From contig CALZFC010000001.1 of NCBI GenBank assembly GCA_945643635.1, positions 4,053,501 to 4,117,500 on the forward strand: a DNA stretch of 64,000 bases, in the 5' to 3' direction. Positions 35,964-61,623 of the stretch are shown piece by piece. A model generated the notes under the pieces. That model ran no database searches and was not told the origin of the DNA. It saw nothing but the letters and a program-made list of their open reading frames with translations. Both the position numbers and the translations under genes were made by a program. Position 1 is the first letter of the stretch. Each line of letters opens with the position of its first letter. The stretch comes from Allodiplogaster sudhausi. Taxonomy: Eukaryota; Nematoda; Chromadorea; Rhabditida; Diplogasteridae.

Positions 35964-36747
35964 TTAATTATTCTTGCCGCCATCGCTGCCGCCGAGCACT
36001 TTGCCGTCAGCAATGTTTACACCTTGCTCGACGAGCTGCGCCTTGTATCTGAGAGAAAGAGAAGCTGTTTTAATTAATGTATTTTTTTTTAATTACATTA
36101 ACTGGCCACATAGTTTTTTTAGTCAATTTTTGAAAATATTTTTTTCTAAAAAAAAAAGCTGCTGAAAAACAACGCCCCTATAACATAGCCTGATATGATA
36201 ATGGGAAATAAAATTTTGGCAACGTGCCAACTAAAAAAAGTGGGCGGAGCTTACCTCTCAAAGTCGTGCTTCCTAGTGAAATGGCCGACCCACGACGCGG
36301 GGCACGCGTTCTCAAAGGCGCGGAGCTCGGCGCCGCACGCCGCCACTGCCACTTCGTTTGACTTGCCTGCAGAAGGTGAAAGTGTTTACGAAAATATTAT
36401 TTATCTGTTCACGAAAATAGCTTCTTATTCACTTTCTTTTTAAATGAATTTCATCAAAATATTGAAATTTTCAGTATTTATTTTATATTATTATTTAATT
36501 TAATTTAATAGCCAGCAATTCTATCAAAAAGAAATTCTACTTAAATTTCAGGGAGGAAAAAAAAGAACATTTGCAAATCATACATACCTGCGTCCAGGAG
36601 AACGTCGAGACAAGCGAAATAACGGTCGCGTTCCTGTAATAATTATAAAAAATATCTTAATAAAATTTTTTTACTTTTGTCTTCACTATTTATTGTGTGC
36701 CAACTTCATACAAAATAGGAGGAGAGAGGCAATGAGAGGAGAAAGAG

Positions 36748-36785
<38 letters not shown>

Positions 36786-36913
36786 TGGAGAGTGGGAGAA
36801 AAGAGAGAGAAAGGAGAGGGGGAGAAAGAAAGGTAGAGACAGATGAGAATGAATTCCCATACCTGATGGCACTTGCGACGATCCGCTTTCAATGCTGTAT
36901 TGTCCTCGGGCAT
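35964..36913 (-). CDS. COA6: COA6, cytochrome c oxidase assembly factor 6 (4 exons)
   Basis: Intermembrane-space protein needed for copper delivery to COX2. Exons: MPEDNTALKADRRKCHQ (ATG at 36913), ERDRYFACLDVLLDAG (near 36590-36635), SNEVAVAACGAELRAFENA then CPASWVGHF (near 36255-36370), and the last exon YKAQLVEQGVNIADGKVLGG ending at TAA 35964-35966. The spliced protein is about 98 residues, close to the family size. The twin Cys motif is exact for COA6: CX9C (C-HQERDRYFA-C) then CX10C (C-GAELRAFENA-C), followed by WVGHF where other members have WV/I-K-F/Y-F. A TTTTTAG acceptor-like site lies about 40 bp before the ATG. A GA microsatellite sits in the first intron (36745-36790). It ends 81 bp before PRORP, another mitochondrial protein. 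Confidence 0.9.
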
Positions 36914-38036
36914 GCGAACTCTCTGCGCCGAAGGAGGCGAGTTCAAGCCTAAAAAGTAATAAATAAATATTCCTAGCGATTTGAGAGCTCTGCAAATCAT
37001 CGCAAGACTTTGAAAAAGGCAAAGCCACTTGATTATCCCCCTGTACCCAAAAATCTCTACAATTGATCTGCATCAAACTTTTTATACGAATTAAACATAT
37101 ACTTATATCCATTTTCTTTCTACGAGTTTGATATATATATATATTTTTTTACGAATTAGATATATCTCAATTGGTTGATTACCAAGCCTGACGTTCTCTG
37201 GAGCAGGCTCATAAAAAGCTCTAATATCACTATAACACGTTTCGTCACATTTTTATCTTTTTGGTTAACTTCATATCTGATGATGAGATCACAGTTTTAA
37301 GGCCAAGAGAGGCGCGTGGGGGCACGCCCACATTGTGATAGGCGAGAAAGATGGCGAATGACAAAAAAAAGTTATATGCTGTCATTCCCAACAGACATTT
37401 ACAACAACGGAATTAGAGGCGGAGAAAATAAACTGTATGATTTGGCCTCAAATGTTAAAATACTGTCATTACAGCTCAATACAGCGCCAGTTCAATACGA
37501 AATAGAGATAGTAAGCAAAAGGTAGCACTCAGCATTTCCTTCTCGCTCAGATAATGGCAATTGCAAAAAAAAAAATACACCTGAAAGCTAAAAAAAAACA
37601 CAAAGGAATGCATAGAGAGGAAAGCATGGAAATGTGTTAGTGATGCGGATTTAATATAGATAATAAAGAAATGATTTTAACCAGAAGCTCAAAGGATTAT
37701 GTAATACATTTTTTTTGCATAAATTTACATATATCAGGATAACAAGCCCGGCTTCGAATAAATAAATTAATAATTAATAAACCGGCAATGCTTCTTCGTT
37801 CGCATAGACCCGTCGCTTTGTGAGGTGGGTTTTTTTTATGGGTTTTGGGTTTTCTAAAGACTTGGGTCTCTTAAGCTCCGCCCACTTTCTAAAGAAATAG
37901 ATGGTTAGATTTTGGGATATGGTTGGTTGCATATTTGGGTGTGAGATATGAGTTGCGGGATATGGTTTTGTCGGGACCGGGTTGGGACCAAGTTGGGATC
38001 AGGTCGGGACCGGGTGGGTACCAGGTTGGGACCACC
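36914..38036. other. Region between nicastrin and COA6
   Basis: No gene recognised; a short plus-strand open frame (37316-37525) has no family look. At 37968-38035 is a G-rich minisatellite with a roughly 10-bp unit (TTGGGACC/GTCGGGACCG) that ends at the nicastrin stop codon. Confidence 0.5.
37968..38035 (+). repeat. G-rich 10-bp minisatellite abutting the nicastrin stop
   Basis: About six units related to GGGTTGGGACCA and GGTCGGGACC. The right end touches the TAG of nicastrin (38037-38039), so the repeat forms the start of its 3' UTR. Confidence 0.75.
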
Positions 38037-40190
38037 CTAGAGGGGCTCGGCATCCGCTTCTCCCTCATCGACCACGAACGAGTCGTCATTGACCCTGCCA
38101 ACGAGGAGTGCGGAAAGGGCCGCGACCACGAGACCAAACGCCACCATCTGCCACTCGAAGGGCGTCTTCTCAATGAGAAAGAGTCGCGGAGTCTCCACCG
38201 TATAGAAGGACTCGGTCCACATCGGATATGGCGAGTCGGACGCAGAAACTGGGAAAAAAAAATTCAGAATATATTAAAAATTTTAAGAATTCAATACCTA
38301 TTGAAAATAAAATAAGGGAAAAATATAGCCCTAGATATTTTAAACAACGGTATTTTTTAGTTGCAAAACCAGAAAAATAAATAAATAAATACGGCATCCT
38401 ATAAAAATAAAATTTTTCCTAACAAGCCTGAAATACATTTTAAATATTTTACAAAAACAAGAAAAACAAAATACATCTATTACTATTAACCTTCATGAGT
38501 GAGGAACGCAGGCGAGTGCGCCGACATCTGGAAGACGTTCGTGCGATAACAGAAGGACTTGTTGAGTGCTGGATCCACTTGCCAAAAGTACGAGTTGACC
38601 TGTAAGTAAATAAATGAAACTGGATGAGAAAAAAGTGCCTATCCCAAAATTATACAAAATAGGGTTGAACAATAGCGTGCAAAACTTTGCTCTGGGATTG
38701 GCATCGAACTCGGGACCTGAAGCACCTCGGTCCAACTTTTTGGCAATACGCCACGGTGTAAAACATTAACGAGTTTCAGTGTATCGCCTTCGTTGTAAAT
38801 TCGTATAATCCGCTTCCAAACAACGCACATTCTGTTTATTGTCGATCTGCTTGCATTGGTCGGCATTGTTGACATTCTTCGTTCGGTTTCGATCTCCGGT
38901 CGCTCGCACCAGAAGTGCGGCAGTCAGCGCGCGCACCACGGATGCGCCATCGGCCCCAATGTACGTCGACGTACCTAGACAAGAACAAAGTCCAAGTATT
39001 TTTTTTTTCAAATTACAAAACATTCCATATTTAATCAAAATTTTATCTATAAATCACCTCAAAAATACCGACCGCAAATGGCTATATTATAAATGTGAAC
39101 TCTAGCAGAAAAATCACCCATCAAGAGAAAAGAGGTTATCAAATTACAAGACTTATAATTGATACAGGGAAAAAGGTCAATCTGATAAATCTCCCGTAAC
39201 TCTTAATCACCTTCCTTGCTCGAGAATTCATGGCGGGTGAGCGTAGAGTTCGCAGAGAAGAGTGCCTTGAAGTAGTCGCAGGAGTGCCAGTCTTCTTGAC
39301 CGATAAAGCAGTCATACAGCGTGTCCACCTGCAAGCATACAATTAAAAATTAATTCACAACAATTTTTTGCACTCTCGATATATTCTTTCAAGGAAACTA
39401 TTTTAAAGATATTTATTTTTTTAAATTTTTGTGTTAAAAAATGATATGTAATACGTTTTTTTAATGGTTAATAGAACATGTATAAAAAATTTTTTTGTTA
39501 ACCCTAAAAGACGGCCCTTCTAAAAGATGGTCCCTTACCCATGCCTCATCCACTCGAATAGCGCCCTCCTTACGCAGCTGCACGTGCTCGGCGGCCAGTG
39601 CGACAACAGCGGTCGCGGCCGCCTTGATCGTCTGCTTCACTTTCACCGCGTCCGCTGCATCCACTCGGTCGGCGCCAGAATTCAGGTGTCTTCAATATAC
39701 CATCATTTTACTCGCGCTCTCTCTCTCTCTACCTCTCTTTCTCCCTCTCTCTCTCTCACTCTCTCATTTCATTAAGCCTAGGCAAATTTCCATTATCTCT
39801 AAATGATGTAAGCGTATTACTGATTTTCTAAAGTTCTAGTTTAACCCGGTTAAAGCATAAAACATACATTCAATTCATGGTGTACCCCTATTTTATAATA
39901 AAAAAAATTATTACAATAATTTTTTTTGTTAATGGCAAAAATGTTAGTTATTTTTTTATCTTAAGTACCTTAAATGATCTCAAGTCTCTATTCCTGCTAA
40001 TACCTGTTGGTGTACTCCTTTCCGAATGACGTCATCATCATGGAGGGGATGCCTCTGTCTTTCTTAAGCAGAGTGTGCAGCGAGGAGGGAGGGAGGACTG
40101 CAGTGGAGGAGAGACGGGAGGAGTCGAGGCGACGGAGGGAGGACGCAGCAAGCGAACGATTCAGTGTTGAGGCAGCCGAGCGCATCTGAC

Positions 40191-40236
<46 letters not shown>

Positions 40237-41959
40237 AATGCACAAAATCAGAGAATGTATCTTGTCAAAAATTTCGAAGTCCATTTCACTTATTACCATG
40301 TCCTTTCATGTTGAATATCACTCTTCTTCTTCTTCTCCAATTCTTAGCTTCAATCTTTTGAAACTAACATAATCCCCTGAACTCAAGTCTACTTTAATCC
40401 ACTCTACTCAAATCTACCTGTAATCCCCTCTGCTCAAAACTACGGTAATCCACTCCGCTCAAAACTACCGTAAGCCACTCTTCTCAAAACCCTTTTGTTC
40501 AAAACTACCGTAATCACCATTGCTCAGATCTACAGTACCTTGGCTTCGTTGCCTGGCTTCCCAACGTTCTCGCCGTCCGCATGGATGTAGAGAGTGTCGC
40601 CATAGTCCAGCTGCTGCAGTTCGAGCGCGAAAGAGAGCTGTAAACTATTTCTGTTTATTTTTTAATATTCAATCAATATTTCTCCACTTTTAACGCTTTT
40701 CCAGAATATTTTTTTTAATCGTCCGCGCGACAACAAATTCTACGGTAATAGTTGCGTAATGGTCTATATTGGTTAATGGAAACTGTAAGCTAAAATGTGC
40801 TTGAATCCATCTAAATATCCTCAAAAAATGTTTGTTGATTTTTTTTTACATTATTTAATTTCATTCCACTTTTCGGTAACCTGAGTTAGATTAATGCTCT
40901 CCGGGTGATCCTTTGAAGGGGCGGTGTCATGCATCATCCACGAAGGGAAACGGCCATTTCTTAAAAATAGAATTTAGTTTTATTCATTAGCACTTTTATT
41001 TCGGCCAACATAAATTATACCAATAAAATAATAAAAAGTTAATAATAAAATAACTGACTCCATATCATAGACCAGACGAGTGCTGCCAATGTAGTCGAAT
41101 GATTCCTGAATTCGATTCTTCCTTCCTTTTCTTTTCTTTATTAAATCGTACTACATACAATATAACAAAGCTCCGCTTCAACACAATATATATGTACCTC
41201 CTCTATACCCGGGCGTGTTGAATATAGATACGACCTGTTAGTTAGAACAGCTTAGTTAGAGACATGGTCTGAGGACCCCCAAAAGTGGGTGTGGGTATGG
41301 CCCCGTTTCCCCGCTTTTTAAACTTACCCCATGAAGAAAGGTAAACAGGAGACGATGGTTGCTGTCTTCGGCCGCTTTTTGAAATTCGCGCCAGTTGTAA
41401 CCGACAGCCTAAAATTGATCTTTATTTTAAACAAAAGATTAATTAAATTTTATCCAATGAATATACCTTAAAACATTCAAATTTAAAATATGAGACTGTA
41501 GAGAATATTGCTAGTAAGTTTTGTTCCCTAGAATGGCTAAACTTCCTGACAATTATATACGCGTCTCTCAAAATCACATGCTCTTTCTTCCTTCAGTCAG
41601 GCAAAAAGGCGCGAATTCAAATGCGAGTTTTTGGTTCCCTTCAAAAAAGTTCGAACCTTTGCGACTGTGAGCAGTGTGATCACCGAGGTTAGCGACGAAA
41701 TGGCTGCAGGAGATGATTCAGGAATCATGCCGAAGGAGTCGAGCTGAATGTTTACCACACTTGAATTTGAAAAATTTCCCGCCACAAAGACAAATATTCA
41801 AATTCCAATTTCCCGCCAGGACCAACCCGGGCGGTCAAGAGAAGATACTTGGCGTCGTGCTTCTCTTCTCCCTTGTCCTTGACAACGACCGGTGGAAGGA
41901 GTGCAAAGACGCTGTACTCTTGGATGTCATCGCAGAGGTGCGGGCTGACAATGAGAGAA

Positions 41960-42038
<79 letters not shown>

Positions 42039-44978
42039 ACTTAGAAGAAAATGGAATGGCAGCAGCACTAACGAATACTCGTGGTTTCGCTTATTGTTCT
42101 TCTCTCATCAGATCATATATAACTCCATTTTAAGCATAGATTGAATCCTTTTTAATGCTAAATACACATTTTTGGCTCGCAGCCAAAACCGAACCGTCCT
42201 TCCAGCTCGAAAGTGGCCGGTTGTTGGCGGCGCATGCAGGTTACTGAAGAGCCGGCAGCATTTGAGAAAACCTGAAGAAATTTAAGAGGAATAAAAATAA
42301 GCTTCAAAAAATTCATTTAAACTTTTCACTAAAATAACAAAAAAAATTCTCTCATCTTGAACACATAATATCTTATCTCGATCAATGGCCACCCCCTATA
42401 TGGATTGAAACTATTAGTATTTGAGTAGTAAACAATCTATTTGCCATACTAGTTCTAACCAGAGATGTCAACGGGCCTAACATTTTTGGTCCGGCCCGGC
42501 CAGTCGGGCCGAAACTCTCGGCCCGGTCCGGCCCGTACTTTTCCGGGCCTTGTATTTTTGGGCCCGGCCCGATTTTTAAGCTGAACTGATTTTTCTTCAA
42601 AAAAATTTCTTCATGTGACGTTCTTCAATTATTTTTTGCTGATTTATCATCATATGTTTTTTTTCTTCAAATGGCAAATCCTTGAATGATTGTTCTTTAA
42701 ATAATTTTCTTTAAGTGATTAGAGAAAAATCACGTGAATATTTAAAACCAGAGCAGAAATAGGTCTGACCCATGACAGGGTTGTAACCCCCCGGGCCGTA
42801 GGCACGGAACACTTTTTAACCCCCCCCCCCCCCATCGGATTGCCATTTTTCACTTTATATCACCCCCACGGGTTTATCAATTTTTCACATTGTAACCCCC
42901 CCGGCCCAAGGTCAGAGACAGGCACCATTTCAGCACTGTTTAAAACCAGTTGACCGTACACAAATTTTTCAAATAATCGGGCCAAGTCGGGCCTACGGGC
43001 CGGCCCAACATTTCGTGGGCCCGGCCCGGCCCGGCCCGGGTCCACGGGATGTTGGGACCGCCGGCCCATCGGGCCGGGCCGGGCCGTTGACACCTCTGGT
43101 TCTAACCAACATATGACGCGATTTGCGAGAGAATCGCAAGGATCTAAAGAGCCGGGGACCCGGCAAAATTAGAATTTGCTCAAAAGCTCTTTATAGGTAG
43201 TTTTTAACACGACGAAACGATTGGAATATGTCCGGGAGTCTGAAAACGCCATTTTGGCGAGTTATGCGAGATTTAAAATTCGAGAGCTCGGAGAGACATG
43301 CAGAGATGTCCGCACATTCACGTTCGCAGCTTCGCGCACAATAAAGCAGTATTTGTTAAATTTTTGCCATAAATAGAGAAGATATTGCTTTAGAAAGCTC
43401 TTCAAGTAGAATTTTAAAATATTCAATTTTAGAGCCGCTGCGGCCTCTAGACTTTGGAGAGGTGTCGTTATCTTAAATGGCATTTTATCACGGGTTTTCT
43501 ATCTCATTTCGTAGAGCTGAAAATTCTCTTTCGAATGAGCTATCGTATGTCAGATATCGATGAGCTCTTTAATGCTTCCCAGTCCTTAAACTGTTGAAAT
43601 GCGCGGGGTTCAGCGCCTGCGGAGCGACGCGCACTTTGTATGGGCGATGTCCACGCCGAAAGTGCAACCCAATCGATAATCTGTCGAATGTTAGTCGAGG
43701 GAATTCACTTTTAAGGCTATAAATGTAATTTAAATGCAAAAGAAATATTTTCATTAACGGGCAAAACTCTTCGACTCCCTCGGGAATCGAACCTGGACTT
43801 CATGATTGCCAGGCAAACTGTTAGGGAATACTCTATGCGAGTCCTGAGGTGACCAGAAGATGCGTTTATTATGACGTGCCCGAACATAACCCTAAGAAAT
43901 ACTGCTCAGGCGTTGAACTCAGCAGTTTAAGGACTGGGAAACATTAAAGAGTTCGTCGATATCTGACATCCGAAAGCTCACTCGAAAGAGAATTTTCAGC
44001 TCTACGAAATGAGATAGAAAACCCATGATAAAATGCCATATAAGAAAACGACGCCTCTCCAAAGTCTAGAGGCCACAGCGACTCTAAAATTGAATATTTT
44101 AAAATCCTACTTGAACAAATTTCTAAAGCAATATGTGCTCTATTTATGGTAATTTTTTTATAAATATTGCTTTATTGTGCGCGAAGCAGCGAACGCGAAT
44201 GTGCGGACATCTCGGCATGTCTCTCCGAGCTCTCGCATTTTAAATCTCGCATAACTCGCCAAAATGGCGTTTTCAGACTCCCGGACCCATTCCAATCGTT
44301 TCACCGTGTTAAAAAGTACCTATAAAGAGCTTTTGAACGAAATCTAATTTTGCCGGGTCCCCAGCCATTTTGAAACTCTCGCAAATCGCGTCATATAAGA
44401 ATACACTATAAAGAGAAAGTGCACCACTCACTTTCATAGAGAGCGCACAAAGTTTGCCGTCCTGGCCACTCGTTGCATCGCCGTGATTGTACGTCTCGAA
44501 GCACTGGAAAATAAGAAGAAAAAATATGCTTAAAAGCATTTATTCCATAAAATGATAAATAGCTCTAAATGAAAGGGAATTATTTAATTAGCATTTTTAA
44601 AATTTTCATGAAAAAAGATACCTCATTTAAGCGCTCTTTTTTGGGAAATAAAATTCTTGATCTTACATTAATTATAATGCTGCTTCGTCGAAGCATAATT
44701 TATGCGCCATGTTTTTTTAGTGATACTTCTTCTTCTAAATTGCAACGCTCTCAACTTTTAGTATTTTAAACATCGCAGGCCATAATTGCCTTGATCTACC
44801 TGAAGAATGCTCTTGATGTTCGTGTGATTCCTGAGCCGAATCACGGGCTTTTGCCAGTCGAGGAAGAAGGCTCCCTTCTCCAGCATCGCGCCGGCCCCGT
44901 TCCAGTTCGTCTTCGCTTCTCTCGCAGCCTCTTCCGTCTCCGCGCATGCCCGCCAGTCGGTGTAGAGGCCTCAATTTG

Positions 44979-45018
<40 letters not shown>

Positions 45019-45295
45019 TTTCCAATTTTTCTATTCCGTCTTTCTTCCACTCTTTATTGTATGTATCAAATAAATTTTTTTGCGTAAAAGAAGTGTGAAG
45101 AGCCGGAAAAATTTTTTTACAGCTATCTTTTTTATTAACTAATGTTGTATCTATGCACTTACTTTTATGAGTATCTCACAAAATAAGATGGTTGAGGACT
45201 AAACAGAGAGAAATAGAGAGAGAGAGGAGTGAGAGAGACAGACGAGAGAGAGGAGACAGAGAGAGAGAAAGAGAGAAACAGACAGACGAGAGAGA

Positions 45296-45327
<32 letters not shown>

Positions 45328-46608
45328 CGATAGAGAAACAGGGACAGAGAGAGATAGAGAGAAAGAAAGAGGAAAGCTCACTCGATGGCTGATTCGGACA
45401 AGCAGAATCAGCCGATCTTGGCTCGATTGCAGGCACAATTCCGCTCCCGTTCTTCTCGGCCAGAATGACAACTCCACGTACACAAGAAGCATTGTGGAGG
45501 AGCGAGATTGCATTCCTGGAAGAGAGGCTACGGTAAATGTGTACCGCAGTATATTGTCCAAACAGGTACACAAATGGTCCTGACCCGAATACAAATCACG
45601 AGAATCTCCTGGGGCTACTGTAACTAGTAGAAATGTGTAGGTTCCGGCATGCGCGATAATCATGAGTATTAAGGGAAAAAATGCTGAAAGCGTGCGTCAC
45701 TCTAGAAACCGAGCTACCGAAACACTTATTTAAGAATAATATTAAGCAAAAATAAATAAAAAATTCTAGTCGAATGCAATTTCTTCAACAAGTTCTATTT
45801 CACTTGGGAAAAAATTCAATTCGGCGGGAAATTCAAATAATACACTGACGCGTCAAGAATTCTCTCGTGCACGGCGACTATGAATCCTCGCAGCTCGCCT
45901 TCGTACTCGCCAAACTTCCGCGCCCAGCACTCGGCAGCTCCAGCAACATCTTCTGATGTCTTGGCGTGCATTAGCACGCCTTCGTTGCCGATGCGATTAG
46001 CTGTTCAAATTAAAAGATTAATAATATCTTCTTAAGCTAACATAGTGCATCATTTTTTGCTTTAAAATATACCTATCCCAAGAAACGGTAGCATTAATTT
46101 TTTTTAAGAGAGACAAAACGAGTTTCAAACCGTCTATGAGGGATCCATAAAACAAAGTATATAATCCAGAAAAACAAAGAAAAATTACAATAACCAACAT
46201 TGGCATCCAAACTGGTGAGTGCCGTTGAGGATTCGAAAGCAAAGTCCGTGAACTTCGGATGGAACATCGATGTAGACCTCCTACACAGGGCGATGCATAG
46301 AATTTCAATGAATGTTTCAATTACGGGGAAAGGCAAAGGGGTTGTATGATTCGAGGCGAACTCGGCGGCCAGCTCAATGAAAAAAACCCCGCAAATTATA
46401 TAGACTCACAAATGTTTTAATCCAATTATTTCAATCTGTTTTCATTCGGATATGATAATCTAGAGAGTTCAAGATGAGGGATATAAACCTCGCGGAGAAT
46501 ATCATTCCTCGAAGTTCGGAAGGAAGCCGATGTGAAGGAAGCGAGAAGTGTTGCGTAAATCACCAGCGCTGCACGAAAAGGATTTGTTAATAGGAAAAAC
46601 CACTTCAA
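38037..46608 (-). CDS. aph-2: Nicastrin, gamma-secretase subunit (spliced, about 19 exons; 5' end unresolved)
   Basis: Substrate-selecting subunit of gamma-secretase, a type I membrane glycoprotein. Exons follow nicastrin order: a leader (NPFRAALVIYATLLASFTSA, near 46490-46590), VYIDVPSEVHG with ILNGTHQFGCQC (46203-46283), RIGNEGVLMHAKTSEDV, VRGVVILAEKNGSGIVPAIE, LYTDWRACAETEE, CFETYNHGD with KLCALSMKVSGAL, VTCMRRQQPATFELEGRF (near 42180-42260), CDDIQEYSVFALLPPVVV, DSFGMIPESSPAAISSLTSV, the diagnostic GESFDYIGSTRLVYDME (41055-41108), PPSSLHTLLKK, VDTLYDCFIGQEDWHSC, then MWTESFYTVETPRLFLIEK, a TM helix (WQMVAFGLVVAALSALLVG) and a short tail ending AEPL (stop 38037-38039). The first exon frame has no ATG (TTG at 46608), so the start codon lies in an upstream exon I could not find. 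Confidence 0.88.
38640..38775 (-). repeat. tRNA-derived SINE-like sequence in a nicastrin intron
   Basis: Read on the minus strand, GTCCCGAGTTCGATGCC is a good B-box region (38700-38711), with GTATTGCCAAAAAGTTGG as a possible A-box region about 25 bp upstream. Limits and target duplications were not resolved. Confidence 0.45.
39715..39770 (+). repeat. CT microsatellite in a nicastrin intron
   Basis: CT and CCT units between nicastrin exons; purine-rich in coding sense. Confidence 0.85.
40190..40225 (+). repeat. GA microsatellite at a nicastrin splice acceptor
   Basis: On the coding strand this CT run ends in CGTCAG directly before the exon encoding MRSAASTLNRSLAA. Confidence 0.85.
40385..40530 (+). 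repeat. About 30-bp tandem repeat in a nicastrin intron
   Basis: About five diverged units related to CTCAAAACTACCGTAATCCACT. The CTAC(C/A)GTA core recurs in other introns (near 58840, 58900 and 60680), so it may belong to a wider dispersed family. Confidence 0.7.
41560..41645 (-). repeat. Reverse copy of the dispersed short repeat family
   Basis: Read on the minus strand: AATTCGCGCCTTTTTGCCTG, GAGCATGTGATTTTGAGAGA, then TAATTGTCAGGAA, in the same order as the copies near 7590 and 16100. Intron of nicastrin. A partial reverse copy (GAATTC preceded by CCAAAAACTC) is also seen near 54045-54085. Confidence 0.6.
41950..42035 (+). repeat. GA microsatellite at a nicastrin splice acceptor
   Basis: On the coding strand this CT tract ends in CATTGTCAG directly before the exon CDDIQEYSVFALLPPVV. 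Confidence 0.9.
42460..43098. mobile_element. Non-autonomous hAT-type DNA transposon, 639 bp
   Basis: The ends are CAGAGATGTCAACGG and CCGTTGACACCTCTG, imperfect terminal inverted repeats of the hAT CAGRGRTG type. An exact 8-bp direct repeat GTTCTAAC flanks them at 42452-42459 and 43099-43106, the expected hAT target duplication. The body is unusually GC-rich near both ends (GGCCCGGCCC runs in inverted orientation) and holds a C homopolymer (about 42820-42834). No transposase frame is visible. It lies in a nicastrin intron. Confidence 0.92.
43111..44396. mobile_element. Foldback element with about 500-bp inverted arms
   Basis: The ends ATATGACGCGATTTGCGAGA and TCTCGCAAATCGCGTCATAT are exact reverse complements. 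The arms run to about 43620 and back from about 43903; many long blocks match (for example AATGGCG, TCTCTCCGAGCTC, TCTAGAGGCC, TAAGGACTGGGAA). They enclose a loop of roughly 280 bp. TA lies at both edges, so a TA target duplication is possible. The loop carries a tRNA-like promoter (43755-43860). No transposase is visible. Same nicastrin intron as the hAT element. Confidence 0.9.
43755..43860 (-). repeat. tRNA-like (SINE-type) sequence in the foldback loop
   Basis: On the minus strand, GGTTCGATTCCCG is an exact B box (near 43781-43793), preceded by GCCTGGCAATCATGAAGTC and a D-arm-like CTCGCATAGAG. It resembles tRNA-derived SINE heads. The acceptor stem does not close, so it is not a functional tRNA. 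Confidence 0.5.
44978..45018 (+). repeat. ATT trinucleotide microsatellite in a nicastrin intron
   Basis: About 13 ATT units; the poly-Ile open frames across it are artefacts. Confidence 0.9.
45205..45372 (+). repeat. GA microsatellite after a nicastrin splice donor
   Basis: GA and GACA units next to the exon ending in PSSE; on the coding strand the CT tract starts just after the GTGAGC donor. Confidence 0.88.
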
Positions 46609-47313
46609 TTCGGAATATGAAAATAATTCACTTGATCAACGTTTTATTGCAACCTCGACAAAATGTCAACAAAAAGAGAATCTTCCAAAGGAACACACCT
46701 GAATATACATGCTGGTTCGACATTTGTCCTGGAAGCGCCCGTTCTTACCGCTCAAATTTTGGTGCGCTGGTTGATCGTCGGCTTTTCTTACGTATCCTAC
46801 TAGGCGCTACCCGTCATTCCGGTCACACTAAAAAGACATCTCCGGAGATTATAAACGAAATGAAACCACCAAGCATTCGCTGACAAAGCAGATATTTTAC
46901 ACGGTGCTTCATGACCGTACTTGTAGCACAACTTCCCATTTTTCAATGGAACAAGAAAAATTTTCTTCAACAGGAACCAAATAAATAACATCAACATGAT
47001 CCACAATGACTTAACTGGTGAGCTAGAACCCAATAAATGCAAAATTTATGTTCAACAAAAACGAATGAACAGCGGAAATCATCGATAAAAGTCTTCCTAA
47101 CCAGGACAATAGCAACAATAAAATCTGATCTTTTCTTCACTTCTCTGCTCTCATCCAATAGTAACCCACCACTCGGAAATCGGAACAAAAGCTATATTAA
47201 ATGCTTTTAATCAACAATAAAATACCCTTAATTAAGTTATTGATTGCTCTTAATTAATTAAGGCATAAGGTGAAGTTAATGAGGACACCACTTGCCCCCC
47301 CCCCTTTTTTTAT
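46609..47313. other. Gap between EPRS and nicastrin
   Basis: Same-strand gap of about 0.7 kb that should hold the EPRS 3' UTR and the missing first exon of nicastrin. A run of about 15 C starts at 47287 near the EPRS end. Open frames here match no family I know. Confidence 0.5.

Positions 47314-47314
<1 letters not shown>
47309..47314 (-). terminator. AATAAA polyadenylation signal overlapping the EPRS stop codon
   Basis: On the minus strand the last codons AGC TAC TAA run straight into AAATAAAAAAAGGGG, so the canonical AATAAA begins in the stop codon. This implies a very short 3' UTR unless another signal is used. Confidence 0.6.

Positions 47315-61623
<14,309 letters not shown>

Noticed and set aside
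42460..43098. GC-rich stretch as a CpG island or promoter
   Set aside because: The GC-rich ends belong to the inverted repeats of a hAT element with an 8-bp target duplication.
44841..45087. Poly-Ile open frames
   Set aside because: Product of the ATT microsatellite in a nicastrin intron.
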